Positions 42,120 to 54,517 of a DNA stretch of 64,000 nucleotides are shown piece after piece. The position numbers were made by a program, and so were the translations under genes. Numbering within the stretch: the stretch's first letter is position 1; each line of letters starts with the position of its first letter. The stretch covers positions 14,260,001-14,324,000 of the forward strand of contig NC_079878.1 of assembly GCF_029227915.1 (NCBI RefSeq), read 5' to 3'. The DNA is from Hydractinia symbiolongicarpus. Its lineage: Eukaryota > Cnidaria > Hydrozoa > Anthoathecata > Hydractiniidae. Below the pieces are notes generated by a model. It was not told the origin of the DNA. It made no database searches and was given only the letters and a program-made list of their open reading frames with translations.

Positions 42120-42756
42120 CTTTCATCATGTAATTGATTATTTGGTTTACCAATTAAAAGATAACAAAAAATTAAATAAACTCATTAAAACCACAACTAC
42201 TGCTGGCTAGCACAAGCGAAAGAGGAACCTTGGACAAGACCGTGACTAAAAAAGCCGAACAAAGTGAAGATTGGAGCCCAGGCCTGTGAAACTAAAATGG
42301 CAACCACAGCTATGTGCTACCGCACTAACGCCAGTCATTTAGCAATTAATAAAAGTTAAGCAAACTTAACTATCCATATATAGACCACTTTCTGCATAGA
42401 CATAGTTGTTTTGGCTTTTTTTTAGAACAATATGCATACGCACACTTGTGTAGGTAAAAAAGCAGGACTCACAAAGGATAAAACGGTTATTAATGCAGAT
42501 TAAAGTTTTTTTTGGATGGCAGAAGATCCAAGAGGAACTAGAATTAAATTTTAACTATACATATTCTTCCAATTCTTCTTAAAAAATTTCACTAAATTTT
42601 GAGCAAATAATTTTTTTTTGGATGAATTTTTTTTGGTCATGAATGAATCATTTTGTGGTCTGTTGTTTATAATTTCTGCCTACAGAAATGCTTGCGCATG
42701 TGCAAAAAACCCGCAAACTTTTAAACTTTTGTAAACATTCATTGGCAAGTTGTCTG
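42120..42756. other. Non-coding interval 5' of the predicted secreted gene
   Basis: This holds the likely 5' UTR and promoter of the minus-strand secreted gene. No exon is seen. Confidence 0.4.
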
Positions 42757-42795
42757 CATACTTCTTGTTTAATTATTAATTAAACAAGAAGTATG
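42757..42795. repeat. Near-perfect 39-bp palindrome
   Basis: The arm CATACTTCTTGTTTAATTA is followed by one base and then its exact inverse complement. There is no mismatch in 19 pairs. Confidence 0.97.
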
Positions 42796-43239
42796 AGGTA
42801 TATACCCACAAACGTCCATTGTATGTTTCTCGTGACAATGTAAGTATGGATGTGGCCCCTAAAGTTTTTTCTGTAAAAGTCAGAACGTATGACTTGCTAT
42901 CTTATAATTTTTTTGTTTTTATTTTTTGGCAGGCAAAATAAAAATTGGCTTATAATTATTTTTAGAAGATCTGATTAGTTATTTGCCTGTCGAAAAAAAT
43001 GTAAACAAAGCTTATTGCAAGTCATCTCAAAAAAAGTAAAACTATATAGCTAGCTATATAGCTATAGTTAGCTGCATGAAATCTAGATAAATCTAGATAA
43101 ACTTTTTCCAACAACAGATTTCAGTTTCGTTTATGACACGACTATTTCCCGCTACTTTGAAGAGCAAATAGCATAAGCATGGGATATTATGATTTCCGCG
43201 TCACCTAACATTTACCTCCACCCTTTTTACGGTAAAGGT

Positions 43240-43327
43240 CAACCTCATCCCCAGGGCTCTTTATTTCTTTCTGACAATCTCGGACACACGGCGATTGTTC
43301 AGAGAGAGAGCCCTGGGGACGAGGTTG
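43240..43327. mobile_element. 88-bp MITE with 21-bp inverted ends
   Basis: The left end CAACCTCATCCCCAGGGCTC and the right end GAGCCCTGGGGACGAGGTTG are inverse copies with one mismatch. Single ends of the same family occur near 43530, 43759, 45960 and 46733. Confidence 0.8.
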
Positions 43328-43620
43328 CTGTAGAGGTAACAAGTGCCGAAGCAAAATATAAAAAAAACGAGGCAAAATAAAGAAGGCCACGGCAAAATTC
43401 AAAATTAAGATATTCTACGGCAAAATACACACTACCGCAAAATGGAAAAAATCCCCGGAAAAAGGTGTCAAGGTTTCATTCTAACTTTTTTCTCTTTTAG
43501 ATATCAGGAAGCGGTATAAAAAAGAGGCAATTTGCCCTGGGGTCAAGGTTGCTTAGCACTTCTTATTTAAAAAAACGAAATTTGATTAATTTAGTGAAGG
43601 TTAAGCTGTGGGTATCTTGG

Positions 43621-44190
43621 CTAGCGTCTACTTGACCGCCTATCTCCTCTGCTCATGAAACCCGCCAAAGTTCATTTAAAAATTAAAAATATCCTAGTCG
43701 ATAATAATTTTTTTTTTTATTATTACGCTGGGGAAAAATTTAAATTTCAAATAAGGAACCCTGGGGACGAGGTTGTAATCAACAATTCTTTCCTGTTATC
43801 TTCCGAGCTGCGTTAAAAAGCGCTGAACAAGGATTTTGTTACATTTTTTTCACCGAGGGTGAATCACTTTGATCACGTACATCCTTGTTTTAATAATGAT
43901 GAAATAACAATGGATAGATTGTTGTTAGTCTACTTTCTCGCAAAAATGCTGACAAAATAAAGAATACAATCCGTTCTTTTTTCACATCTACCTGACGAAC
44001 ACAAAACCAAGCGAACTAGCGTCTACTTGACCGCCTATCTCCTTTGCTCATGAAACCCGCCAAAGTTTATTTAAAAGTGATGAATTAACAATGGATAGAT
44101 TGTTGTTAATATTAATGTCTACTTTCTCGCAAAAATGCTGACAAAATAAAGAATACAATCCGTTCTTTTTTCACATCTACCTGACAAACA
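43621..44190. repeat. Nested direct duplications
   Basis: A block of about 60 bases starting CTAGCGTCTACTTGACCGCC at 43621 recurs at 44016. A block of about 105 bases containing TAACAATGGATAGATTGTTG at 43904 recurs at 44085. The second copies are adjacent, so a segment was probably duplicated and rearranged. The left arm also includes a MITE end. Confidence 0.8.
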
Positions 44191-47100
44191 CAACTACTTC
44201 TCTGGCAGACATTGGTATTCCGAGCAGTTGAAATCGGCGAAATTTGTGCTTTGCGGGTTTCATTCAACTAATTGTTATAAAAATTGACAAAAAAATCATG
44301 AATTTTTTAAGGGGGCTGGCAGCACATTTTAAAAAATTCCAAATACGATGTAAATTTTCTAAAAAGTGCCAGCACCCTTAAAATTTCTAGTGTTTTTATC
44401 ATTTTTTTATATTATTGTAGTCGTGTAATATAAATATGTACTTCTTCTACCTTTTGGTTTTCATGGAAATTTTTATCTAAATTTTGATGCCAATTAAACA
44501 ATGCAGCTTTCTAGATTGCAAAAATATCGAAATATTCATCGTGATTTTTAACATTAAACCATGAGATCGTTGAAGTCTGGAAGGGCATTTTACGCCAATC
44601 TAGAGATATAAAATTTGAAAAAAATTTTTTTATATAAGTCCCCCTAATATAAAAATTGTGGTTACGGCACTGGAGTGTATTGTTAAACAAGCACAAGAGC
44701 GTTCAGTTCATGTTGTAGCACGAGTCACAGATTTTATAACATGTTAGCAATGAGGGTAGGCTGCAATCTAAGATGTAAAAGTCGTAAATGTTGACCTATA
44801 TAGGTCGACATCATGAGGCTTTGAAACCTAAATTCGAATCTACACCTTCCAAAATTTTATGTTTATGGAATTTTGTGGCGGTTTTTATAAAGCTAAAAAT
44901 AGGACCATTTCGTTCTATCCATTTAGCAAGGCAAAGTTTAAGTTTTTTAAATTCGTTTTTCCATAAACAATAAACATAACGTAATAATACTCAACTCTAA
45001 GCCTCATTGTGCTTTTCGCGTATGTCAGTCTGACCATGGCTGAAGTGGAAGCGAGTAACTTTAACCAACAAAAATATTGTTGGTATATTGCAGTTAAAAA
45101 GATGTAAAAAAATGCAAGACAGTCGCTTGGGGTAAGATATTGCAAACTAACCGATTTCACGCTTCTGAATTTAAATATTTAAAATATTTACACTTTGGAA
45201 GGGAGATTGGATTGTGTTAATAATTCTGAGGAATAGAATTTTAGAAATCTGCAAAATTATACGTTTTCTTTATTTAATTAGTTAGCGGTTTTTACGTACA
45301 TTTTCTGCTCGATAGGTTTTAAAATATTTAAAGTATATTTCTCATGCCATGATATTATAGCCTTTTTTTATAATTTTATGATTACCTGCGCCGTGAAAGT
45401 TATAAATCTCACAAGAAATTAGCAAAATAATTTAACAACCATAGATAAGAAAGTTCAGCCTTAGTATAGCCCCAAGGTTTAAGAATAAGCTCAATCGATT
45501 TAGTTTGATCGATTAACAATGTTTGATGTTGTTGACGTCGTGTTGAAAAGACCCTCCTTTTCTCAATGAACAAATAATCTGCTTCCCGAAGCTTGTGAAG
45601 CGCTTGGTGGCCAATGTTTGATACCGTTAGGTACAGCCCAATTCATACTTTCTTTAAAACACGCACTTTCTTATGACAACTTTGTCCTCACGAGTTTATA
45701 GCGGCTCTACGGTGGAGGGCTGTTTTGCCTTTAGGGTTAAGGTATGAACCAAGCTAAAAAGCCGATGCAAACTATTTACAGGGCTTTCTGTCTCTTTTTA
45801 TTGACGATTGAAAACGAAACTAAAGGAACCCTGCAAATGAGATTGAAATCTGATTTTAAACATAATCAGTAAAATCTTGTCAGACGGTAGTTATCAACCT
45901 CATTCCCAACGTCTGTTGTCTCTTTTCCATAACCAGGACGGCAAGACGATGTCAGAAAAGATACAAGATGGCCTGAGGACGAGGTTGGATAGTTATAGTA
46001 TCAGATGATGACGCTTTTATAGAACTCGTATTATTACTCATATTAGACTCGGTCAAAGTGCTCGTTCATAAGATTTCCTGTTAACACAAACAATCTATAA
46101 CAACAGTCCTTAATCAACAGTTGTCATAACTGTGTCATTGAAAAACATTTGTCGGAAAGTTAATTACCACGACGTGAAGTTCCTTTTAGAATATGTTAAC
46201 AGTATAAATAAATTAGTACCATTAAACTCACCGAAATAAGATATTGTGAGAACGTAATTATGACATTGAGAAGTAAAAATGCCATCGTAACGCAAGCGAC
46301 GTATTTATAATTCTAGTGTCTTCTTTCTGACATCTTAAGATTTGGAGAATTTCTCACAGCTTATTAATGTTGCTTTCTTTTATAACATTCTCTTAACTCG
46401 CAGCCATTTTTGTATGCACGAGATGGATAGATCTGCATATACAGCTATTACGCATTTTCAGCGCCTGACGAAAGTAGCCTCCAGTCAACGGAATTAACAA
46501 AATTTGTATCAATTTTTTGGCATAGAAACTTGGTACAAAATTAAACCTGCAAGGCACCGAAATTAATATTTTTAACTTATCAACTTGGCAAAAAAGAATT
46601 TAAAAAAAATTAAAACATGTGTCATCTAGTCCCTAGGACTTGTTAGGCCTTTTATATTTGGACAGTCAAATATAAATATAAAAAAAGCCTATCAACTTTA
46701 AACGGCCTAATAGAAACAAAAAAAAAAAAGCCTATCAAGTCCTGGGGACGAGGTTGAACAGGTGTGTATGTGGAATATGTACTAATGTAGAGTTGCTTTT
46801 CCGGTCTGTTTTAAGAGGTTTCTTCGACTTAAATTAGTTTGAATTATTACTCTCCGGAATACAATGGAATGTTTTAAAGTCGACTTTGACGATGTCTCTT
46901 TTCATGGGCGGGGTTGCATAGACAACAAAAAATAAATAAATAAATAAGATGACGAATGCAAGTTTGTTACTGGGCTATAAAACGAACTTTCGGAGTAAAT
47001 TTTCTAGAATTTAGGATATGCTTTGTTTTCACTTACAATTCTCGCAGGAAGTGTACATGCCTGTCCTTCCGGAATGTTGACAGAACGCCGTCAGAGATCA

Positions 47101-49850
47101 TGAAGTTTTAATGAACTTTTGAACTGTTGATACTTGTATGCTTAACATCCCTTCTTCGAAACAAACAAATAGGAAATTTTCAGGTTAAATGCAGACAGCT
47201 GTTTACGCAATTCTTCCATTATAATTCTTTTTTGATTTTCCGGAGTCAAGCAAAACAACAAAAAATATAGAAGGATTAATTAACTAGTACAAGACTACTT
47301 TTTTGAATTAAGCCTTTGTCTACAAAAATTATTCCATAAAAAAATTTCCACACCCAATTTGCAAAAGCAAAGAAGACAAAAATTCGATTTTTTATTCCTC
47401 GTGAAAGCTTCTTTAAAAAAGTTTGTTTGCAATCGGATTAGCTGAATTAAACGCAAATAGGTTGCTTGGTGTCTAAGCCGCTAACGCTTACAGACGGCCT
47501 CACTGTCAAAAAAGGTAAAAAGAAAGGAGGTTGGGAAAAATATTTAGTCAGAATTGCAAAAAAAATTCGAAAAACTACCTGCTGTCATCCTTAAGACTTT
47601 TTCACAACATTTAGAGGTCCAGTTAGACGCGGCTGTAAGCCTTTTAACAAAGTAAAGGATTGTTCACCTCCATAAGTGGCATATTTCCCCGGGAAAATAT
47701 TAAAGTAAATGCAAGCACGAAGTCATTTGGTTCCTGCTACATTTTAGAGGGAAGTTTAACTTACCTCCACCTAAATCAACCTACGTTAGTTTTTTAAAGA
47801 TTTGAAAATAAGATTGTCCATCCCGTGGAAATAAGTTCTCCTTTCCAGATAAAAAAATTTCTGCGAATATGGAGATAAAACTTTCCTGAGATAATAAAGA
47901 GATAGAGATAAGTAAAGAATTACGTAAAACACCGAGTATTTCTCACGTAAATTTCTCAGATACTCACGAGATAAAAAAAGTGGCCGTTAATCTTTCGTTT
48001 CGAAAACTAATTCCGTGAAATTGAATGGAATTGCAATTACAGCAGTTAATAACAAAGCAGGAGTAATTAAGACAGCACATGACACTAACGAGCCGTCAAA
48101 TTATGTCACTCAACAACTAATTATGCTAAAAAGGCGCCGAAATGGAACTTGTTTGTGAGATCACTATATGATAATTAGATTTTAATGTCGAATTGTCGAA
48201 CGCTTCAAAAGATTAGCGTTCTTAATTGAAAAGTAGGAAACATGCATTACTGAAATTAATCTCACTAATTAAAACCTTCATGAGAATTAGTTATGACGAG
48301 TCCTCGATATGAAAGTGATTAATATCTTTTTTCGTTTCAACCTTCAACCATGGTACCTCCTTCAATTGTTGAAAATACAAACATTAATTAAAAAACTCAA
48401 TAAGATTATCTTCGAGAGAGAAACATTTGGTTTCTTCTTTCCCTTTCCGTGGCGACATTTCTTCGATAAAAAAACTGTTCATCTAATAAAATAATCAAGC
48501 TGGCAAGTAAAGCTTACACAATACCAAAAGCCAAACTTCGCTACCCAAACTTTAAAAAAATCGACGTGCAGGGAAGCGCGTACTACATATCAGTTAATGT
48601 AAACAGTGAATGGTTATCTACCTTATTAGCCAAAAAATGTCGGAAAAAAGTTACGAAATTTTTCAAAGGTGATAAAAAATTTGTTAGACGAATGATGTAT
48701 TAGAATACTTCACTTAAGAACTTTAATTGTTAGTAACAAAAACTGTCAGAGTGACAGAGGTGACGGAATTTTCTCCAGACTACGGATAATTTGTTCAGTT
48801 GCACATTTTTTTCGTTTGATAAATTAGCTTCCAAACAAACTTTCGGAAATCATGCTGGTGCGAAAATTCAGTACTAAAAATCAGACCATGCTTTTAAAAG
48901 CTGTCAAATAGCTTAACCTCTCAGGGTTATGATATTCTCACTTATGTGATGAGTAATATATATCATATCAACCAGTAGGCATAAACATATAAGTTTATTA
49001 TTTTAGCTACAGAACACAGTTGAGGACTAAGATAGCTTAGGATGAAACGCACGACGCTTAAATATGATATAACAACAAATAAATAATTGAAAAAACATCA
49101 CCTCACACGTTTTAAATTCTATTTGAAATCGATAAAAGTTAATTCATAAAAATGGAGACAAGTTGAAAAAAACACATGGATAAAAGGATAAAATAAACAT
49201 AAATATTTCATGAAATGCTGTTTACACATATGGCATTTGAAAGTTTAAATATATATTGCAGTTTGTTGTTGTAAATTTGAATAAAAAAATTCAGAACATG
49301 GGACTCCTTTATAAAACAGAAGAAGACTTGTAGAAAAAGAAACTTAACAAAAAGTGTTATTTCACAACAAAAATGTTATAACACACAAGTATCCACAGTA
49401 AAAAAATAGTAAAAATGAAATTGCCAAACAATTGAAGTTCTAATATGCATGAGTATGCATGAGATATAACCTAACATCACACCTGTTGTCAAATTTGTTG
49501 ACAAAGCTCCCCCTATTAAAAAAAAAAAAAATAAGTTATGAAAACATATGATCTGAAATCTTATATTTTCAAACATATATGCTAATTTGACAATGTAAAA
49601 GGTTCAAACTAGTTTTGAACACTTTATAATCCTGTTTACATAAAATAATTATCCTTTTTATTTTTTAAGAAACTTTTTAGTATCACCAATGATTAGGAAA
49701 ATTGTCTATTGTCACAATAAATGTTCTTGATAACATTACTATGTAATATGGAAATGTTTTCTGGTTTTCCTAACTTCCCTAAACTTTAAGTAAACATTAC
49801 TTCTAGCGAACAACACTTATCGCACATTATCATAGGTATGGTCAGGACAT
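44191..49850. other. Long non-coding interval 3' of Frizzled
   Basis: I find no gene in this 5.6 kb. It holds an imperfect inverted repeat around GGGGGCTGGCAGCAC and GTGCCAGCACCC (44318-44385), isolated GGGGACGAGGTTG MITE ends near 45960 and 46733, an AAAT microsatellite near 46928, and a stretch rich in TAATTA-type words (48030-48290). The last part should include the Frizzled 3' UTR. Confidence 0.5.
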
Positions 49851-51524
49851 TTACGTCAAATTTGTTCTCGCGGTAAAGACAGAACCATCTTTAGACTCGT
49901 AGTATTGTCTTGGTACTCGCTGATGCAAGATCTTATTGTAATAAAACCTCCTCCAAGATTGAATAGTCTTGCCAGACCAAATCCAGAATCCACTTGTTAT
50001 GCCCACCATAAGTAACATGAGATATTTAATCATAAACACAGCAAAATCTGGTCTGCTCTTTCCGCTGAATTCGAAACACACTTTCTCGTCACATTTGCCC
50101 AACATAGTAAGCCAAGCACTTATCCAAGAACTGTCCCATTCAATTCTATAGGTCTGCTCATAAAACAAGCATGCTATAACAATAATAGCAGGTAGCGAAT
50201 ACAATATGGAAAATATACCAATTCGTACCATTAATCTTGTCAGCTTTTCGGCACGCAACGAGCTGTCGTCCTTTAGAACTTTTCTGATTTGAATAAGTGA
50301 AATAAAACCAGCAAATAAAAAAAAAGATCCAACAACAAGGTACACAACTAATGGAGCCAGTACAAAGCCCCGTAAGGCATTCACATTTTTGCCACCAACA
50401 AAACATACACCTGCTAAAATATCACCATCAATTTGATTCATTGCAAGTACAGCAATAGTTTTGGCAGCTGGTATGGCCCAAGCCGCAGCATGAAAATATT
50501 GTGAACTGCCTTCAATAGCCTCATGTCCCCATTTAAGTCCGGCAGCCAAAAACCATGTTAGTGTTAAAATTACCCACCATATAGATGCTGACATTAGGAA
50601 GAAATATATCAACATAAACACAATAGTGCAAGATGCATTATCAGTTCCTTGGTTTAACAACTGGGTACCATCATCTGTTTTATGACATGCTATTGCATTA
50701 TCAGAAACTGGTCCTGATATAAATGCAATTGCAACTATAAAATAACAGCCAGAAAGAAAAATTATAGGTCTTTCTGGATATCGAAATCTTGGCATGTCTA
50801 CAATAAATGTTAATAGCGTAAAGGCAGTTGATAACATGCAGACCACTGACCAAAACAAAACCCAGTTCCGTGCAAAATCCTTCTCCTTGTGAGTAAAGTA
50901 AATTGGTGTACATAGGGAAGCACATTTCTCTGTTCCCATAAATTTATAGTGTTTCGTTTCTTTCTGCTGTTTAGCAGGACATCTATAGTCATCATATGAA
51001 GCATGTGTTGTATTATGAAAGGGGTTTACTGGTATACCACCAGTATTAATACCATTATTACCATTAGTGCCTGGCTCTTTAAACGGTTTGTCAACACAGA
51101 GTCTATTTTCAACTTTTTTGGGAAACCTGGAACACCTTAAGTATTCTGGCCAAGGAAACCCATATTGTGTCATTAGTTTAATACATCCTCTTTGAGCTCT
51201 TTCACAAACTTCTCTACAAGGTGGCAAAGGTCCAGACTCAAGGCAAACAGGCAAATAAACACTACAAAGAAAGAACTCAATTTCTTTCGCACATTGTATT
51301 TTTACCAGGGGCAAAAAATTATCTAATTCGGTACTAGCATCTTCCATATTTCGATGTTCTAATGAATTGGGAAACATGGTTGCATTGTACCCCAAATTCT
51401 GGCATAAACGTAATCCTCTATGTTTCAAGGAAACACAAGTTGTTTTCTGTCCAGCATGGGAGAGGTCCACTGTTGCCAACAGAACAATTACAAAAAAGAA
51501 AAGTTTTGTAAAAATAATCTCCAT
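49851..51524 (-). CDS. Frizzled Wnt receptor, intronless
   Basis: This 557-residue seven-pass receptor binds Wnt through its extracellular cysteine-rich domain and signals through Dishevelled. A signal peptide (MEIIFTKLFFFVIVLLATVD) is followed by a CRD at about 30-145 with the ten-Cys pattern, including YNATMFPNSLEHRN, FLPLVKIQCA, FFLCSVYLPVC, PPCREVCERAQRGC and YGFPWPEYLRC. A linker and a cysteine pair precede helix 1 (WVLFWSVVCMLSTAFTLLTF). The other helices follow, with the family blocks RYPERPIIFLSGCY, SASIWWVILTLTWF and GHEAIEGSSQYFHAAAW. The Dishevelled-binding motif KTxxxW is intact as SGKTIQSW. The tail ends RTNLT, not the usual T-x-V PDZ ligand. The whole gene is a single exon. I do not assign it to a vertebrate subclass. 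Confidence 0.96.
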   Translation of the reverse strand: MEIIFTKLFFFVIVLLATVDLSHAGQKTTCVSLKHRGLRLCQNLGYNATMFPNSLEHRNMEDASTELDNFLPLVKIQCAKEIEFFLCSVYLPVCLESGPLPPCREVCERAQRGCIKLMTQYGFPWPEYLRCSRFPKKVENRLCVDKPFKEPGTNGNNGINTGGIPVNPFHNTTHASYDDYRCPAKQQKETKHYKFMGTEKCASLCTPIYFTHKEKDFARNWVLFWSVVCMLSTAFTLLTFIVDMPRFRYPERPIIFLSGCYFIVAIAFISGPVSDNAIACHKTDDGTQLLNQGTDNASCTIVFMLIYFFLMSASIWWVILTLTWFLAAGLKWGHEAIEGSSQYFHAAAWAIPAAKTIAVLAMNQIDGDILAGVCFVGGKNVNALRGFVLAPLVVYLVVGSFFLFAGFISLIQIRKVLKDDSSLRAEKLTRLMVRIGIFSILYSLPAIIVIACLFYEQTYRIEWDSSWISAWLTMLGKCDEKVCFEFSGKSRPDFAVFMIKYLMLLMVGITSGFWIWSGKTIQSWRRFYYNKILHQRVPRQYYESKDGSVFTARTNLT

Positions 51525-53950
51525 GGTTCTAGTATGCGTCCGGTCTTTCGATAATCTATATACACATACTTTGCAATGATTAGTACGTAAACGTCAAATC
51601 TTTAAAATTCATTCAAATCAAATCTTTTTTCATCTTCCGTTCCCAAACAGGCAAGTAAATCTGTTTACAAATCTTTCACATATGTTAATATAAAGATGAA
51701 GCACGTATGTCTTTACCTGTGGAGAATATGATAAGACAGTGAACGGCACGCCAACAGTTAAAATTATCAACAACTTTCCCACCCACAATTTCTTTATCTC
51801 CACTATTTAACGCGTCATTTTAACTCGAAAGGCTTCAAATAATGACTTTCATGGCTTATGATTACGCATGGTCTAACTGCCACTGAAAATCTCATTTCCT
51901 TACCTTAAACACATTGACGGGTTAATCTGGCCATTGATTAATATTGTTTTCCTGTATTTGAAGGTCATGCCTCCAGCATTAACTTTCATTTTCTTTGAAA
52001 ACTGTTATCTCTTGAATGTAGTTGACCAGAGAAAGAATATCGTTCTCTCTTTCCTGCTTTCGCAATTACTAGGTATTGAGGGTTAGACTATAACTAGAAA
52101 TTAAAAAAAAGGTTGCGAAGCATTACGCAAGTTGCAAGCAAAATTGAAACTAGCCAATAGTTGTCCCTAGTGCCCTTTGTTTCTCTCTGATATAATACGA
52201 CGAAGTGCTAACATCTTACTGCAGCCGATATCTGGGAATACACCAACACTGAATATCATAGAAGAGAAAACCCTGGGAGAAAACCCATTGGAAACAAATT
52301 GGAAACGCACCAACCCGTCTTTTGACAGGCCGGCCTGTCTAAAGACGGGCCAGTTCTGCGTCCAAAGTTGGGCCGGTGTCCATAGTTGGGTCAGAACATT
52401 ATACAAACTTTCCAACTCGAAATATTAAGAGAAAAAGCCGGCTGTTCTGCCCAGATAATAAACACTGCCTTGATTAAGTACGGCAGCCTGCCCGGTTAAG
52501 AACAGGGCAGAAAATACATAATTAGGGCAACATAATCAGGACTTATTACTCAAAGAAATATTATTTGGCACTTATAAAAGGAACATAATCAGGACATGCC
52601 AGTTTATATACGACAGTCTAATAATATTTGAGACTTATAGAAGAATTATAATCCAGGCTGACCGCTTTTATATCATTTGTCAACACTTCTGACAAGCAAA
52701 TGGCCCTGGTGACAAAGTTGCTGTTGTTCTCAAATGAAACGAAGAGTAGTTTAAAATAAGAATTACGTCGAGACTTTTTTCTTTTGCCATGTCTAGTTTT
52801 TAGGGATGTTCTGTCATCCAGATTCACAAAAGTTCGAAGAAAATGCCAATTACAGCCTGCGGCCAGCCATTTATATCAGCGTTCATGTCACCACGACAAC
52901 CAGTGCAAAAAACATAATTGGACCATGCGTACATAATCCGACTGCCCAAGTTGTAAACAGGCCGTTTTCGCAATCTGGGCAGAACAAGGCCAGCTTGACT
53001 TGGTATAAACTATGTATTTGTCTTAGGTCTGTAAAATACACGATAATTCAAATTAGCTGATAGCCGTTTTCTGATTGCTTGGTGTACTTCCCAGTCTTTC
53101 GCTTCCGGCAAACGGAAAATCGGGAAATAACGGGGGTCCAAAAGACGGGGGGTACAAAGCCTATTTATTGGCATTTTAGCTAACTTTTATTACAGCTGCT
53201 CGGTCCAAACTTATTTTTTCTAGTAGAGAAAAAAATAACCTACTTTTTTGCGAAAAAATATCAGTCATATTTCCTTACGCTGATTTTATATGTTTTTTTT
53301 TCTATCAAAAATTTGAGAATCTCGATAATTGTCTTGATATACCTCGCGTGTGGCAAACGTGCTCCACAATTTTGCTTCGCTCGCAAAGCTCAATTTCTTT
53401 GCAATAAGTTTGTGTTTTCCCTCAACTATATGTGACAATCGACAGGGAGAATTTGGAGACTGTGTTCTAACTTCACAGGGTCTCTCAAAGGAAAAGTGCT
53501 AACATCTCGTTTGGGACGGAAAATCCTATTACTACCCCAAAATTACTTTGACTCTATAGTGACAGCTCGTCTGGCGACAAGAAGGACCCAGGAAACACAG
53601 CGGGTTACAGGAATCGATGTCCACCACTATAGAGAAGGTAAGATATCCACTGCCTAATCACACTTAGGCCACCATCAAAAATATGTTATGTTCGCGTCCT
53701 GAAGACCTTGCAAAAATGAGTTGGTTTGTCGCGCGTATTTTTTCAGGGTATTTTTAGATCGGAGCAAGTGTACTCGTTCCAAGGGCCAAAAAACAATATA
53801 GCATCATTCAACATCATTTGAAGACCCTTTTCGGCGCCCTGTAAACTTTCAGTAGCCACAGAGGAGTACCCTAAAGGAATTAATTTTTATGGGAGTTTTT
53901 GTCAATTTTGCGAAAATTAGTTCTTGCGGATCTTTTTTTTTTAATGGTTT
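51525..53950. other. Frizzled 5' flank and non-coding DNA
   Basis: No exon is seen. A palindrome lies at 52315-52350. GGCTGTTCTGCCCAGA (52441 region) and TCTGGGCAGAACAAGGCC (52974 region) form an inverted pair about 540 bp apart that may mark another MITE. The interval 53300-53700 is of more even base composition but is not open in any frame. Confidence 0.45.
52315..52350. repeat. 36-bp palindrome with one mismatch
   Basis: CCCGTCTTTTGACAGGCC is followed directly by its inverse complement, with one mismatch. The centre is GGCCGGCC. GTCTAAAGACGGGCC and similar words occur around it. Confidence 0.9.
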
Positions 53951-54373
53951 TGTTTTGCTCATGTTAATTGTGGTGGCAGAAGTACAGTTCTTTAGCATTG
54001 TGGTTAGATATACATTCGGTTTACCTTACCTTACCTATCTTGATTATTAATGGTTGCAGATAAGAACCTAACATCCCCCACACTGCACAAGTTCTCCAGA
54101 TGTACTTTATAGCTTACAGTTACCCACCCTTCCAGCCTTTTTATATATTGATTTTCTTCACCTATTTTTTCTTTATCTTATGTCAATGAAACAATCTTTG
54201 TTTTGTTTATGGTTTTTTTTTATGTCTAAAGTTATGTGTAAAGTTCATGTGTCTGTTTTAATGTTTATGAGTGTACTGAGTCTCGTGTATAAAGGTTTTT
54301 GATTCATTCTATTTAGTTGTGTTCCTTAGGGACTGTTATGCATTGAGGCATATTGGTAATGGCCTTAGGTATG

Positions 54374-54406
54374 TGTGATGTCCGTACGTTCTTTACAGAC
54401 ATTACA
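54374..54406 (+). repeat. Internally deleted 5' LTR
   Basis: It matches the first 9 and last 25 or so bases of the 3' LTR. The deletion removed the promoter region, so the element cannot be transcribed normally. Confidence 0.85.
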
Positions 54407-54517
54407 CTGGCGCTGCGAGTAAAAACAACTTAGAGTTTTACATTCTAATAACTCTTCAGACATTTTACTCCGTATTTACTGCTTCATTATTACGAACTAT
54501 ACTTTCATTCTACTGAT

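Noticed and set aside
43189-43402. Overlapping 63- and 65-codon frames on both strands
   Set aside because: Both are translations of the 88-bp MITE and its flanks.
52439-52992. Inverted pair GGCTGTTCTGCCCAGA / TCTGGGCAGAACAAGGCC as ends of a defined MITE
   Set aside because: The ends match over about 16 bases, but I could find no target duplication, so it is left as a note only.
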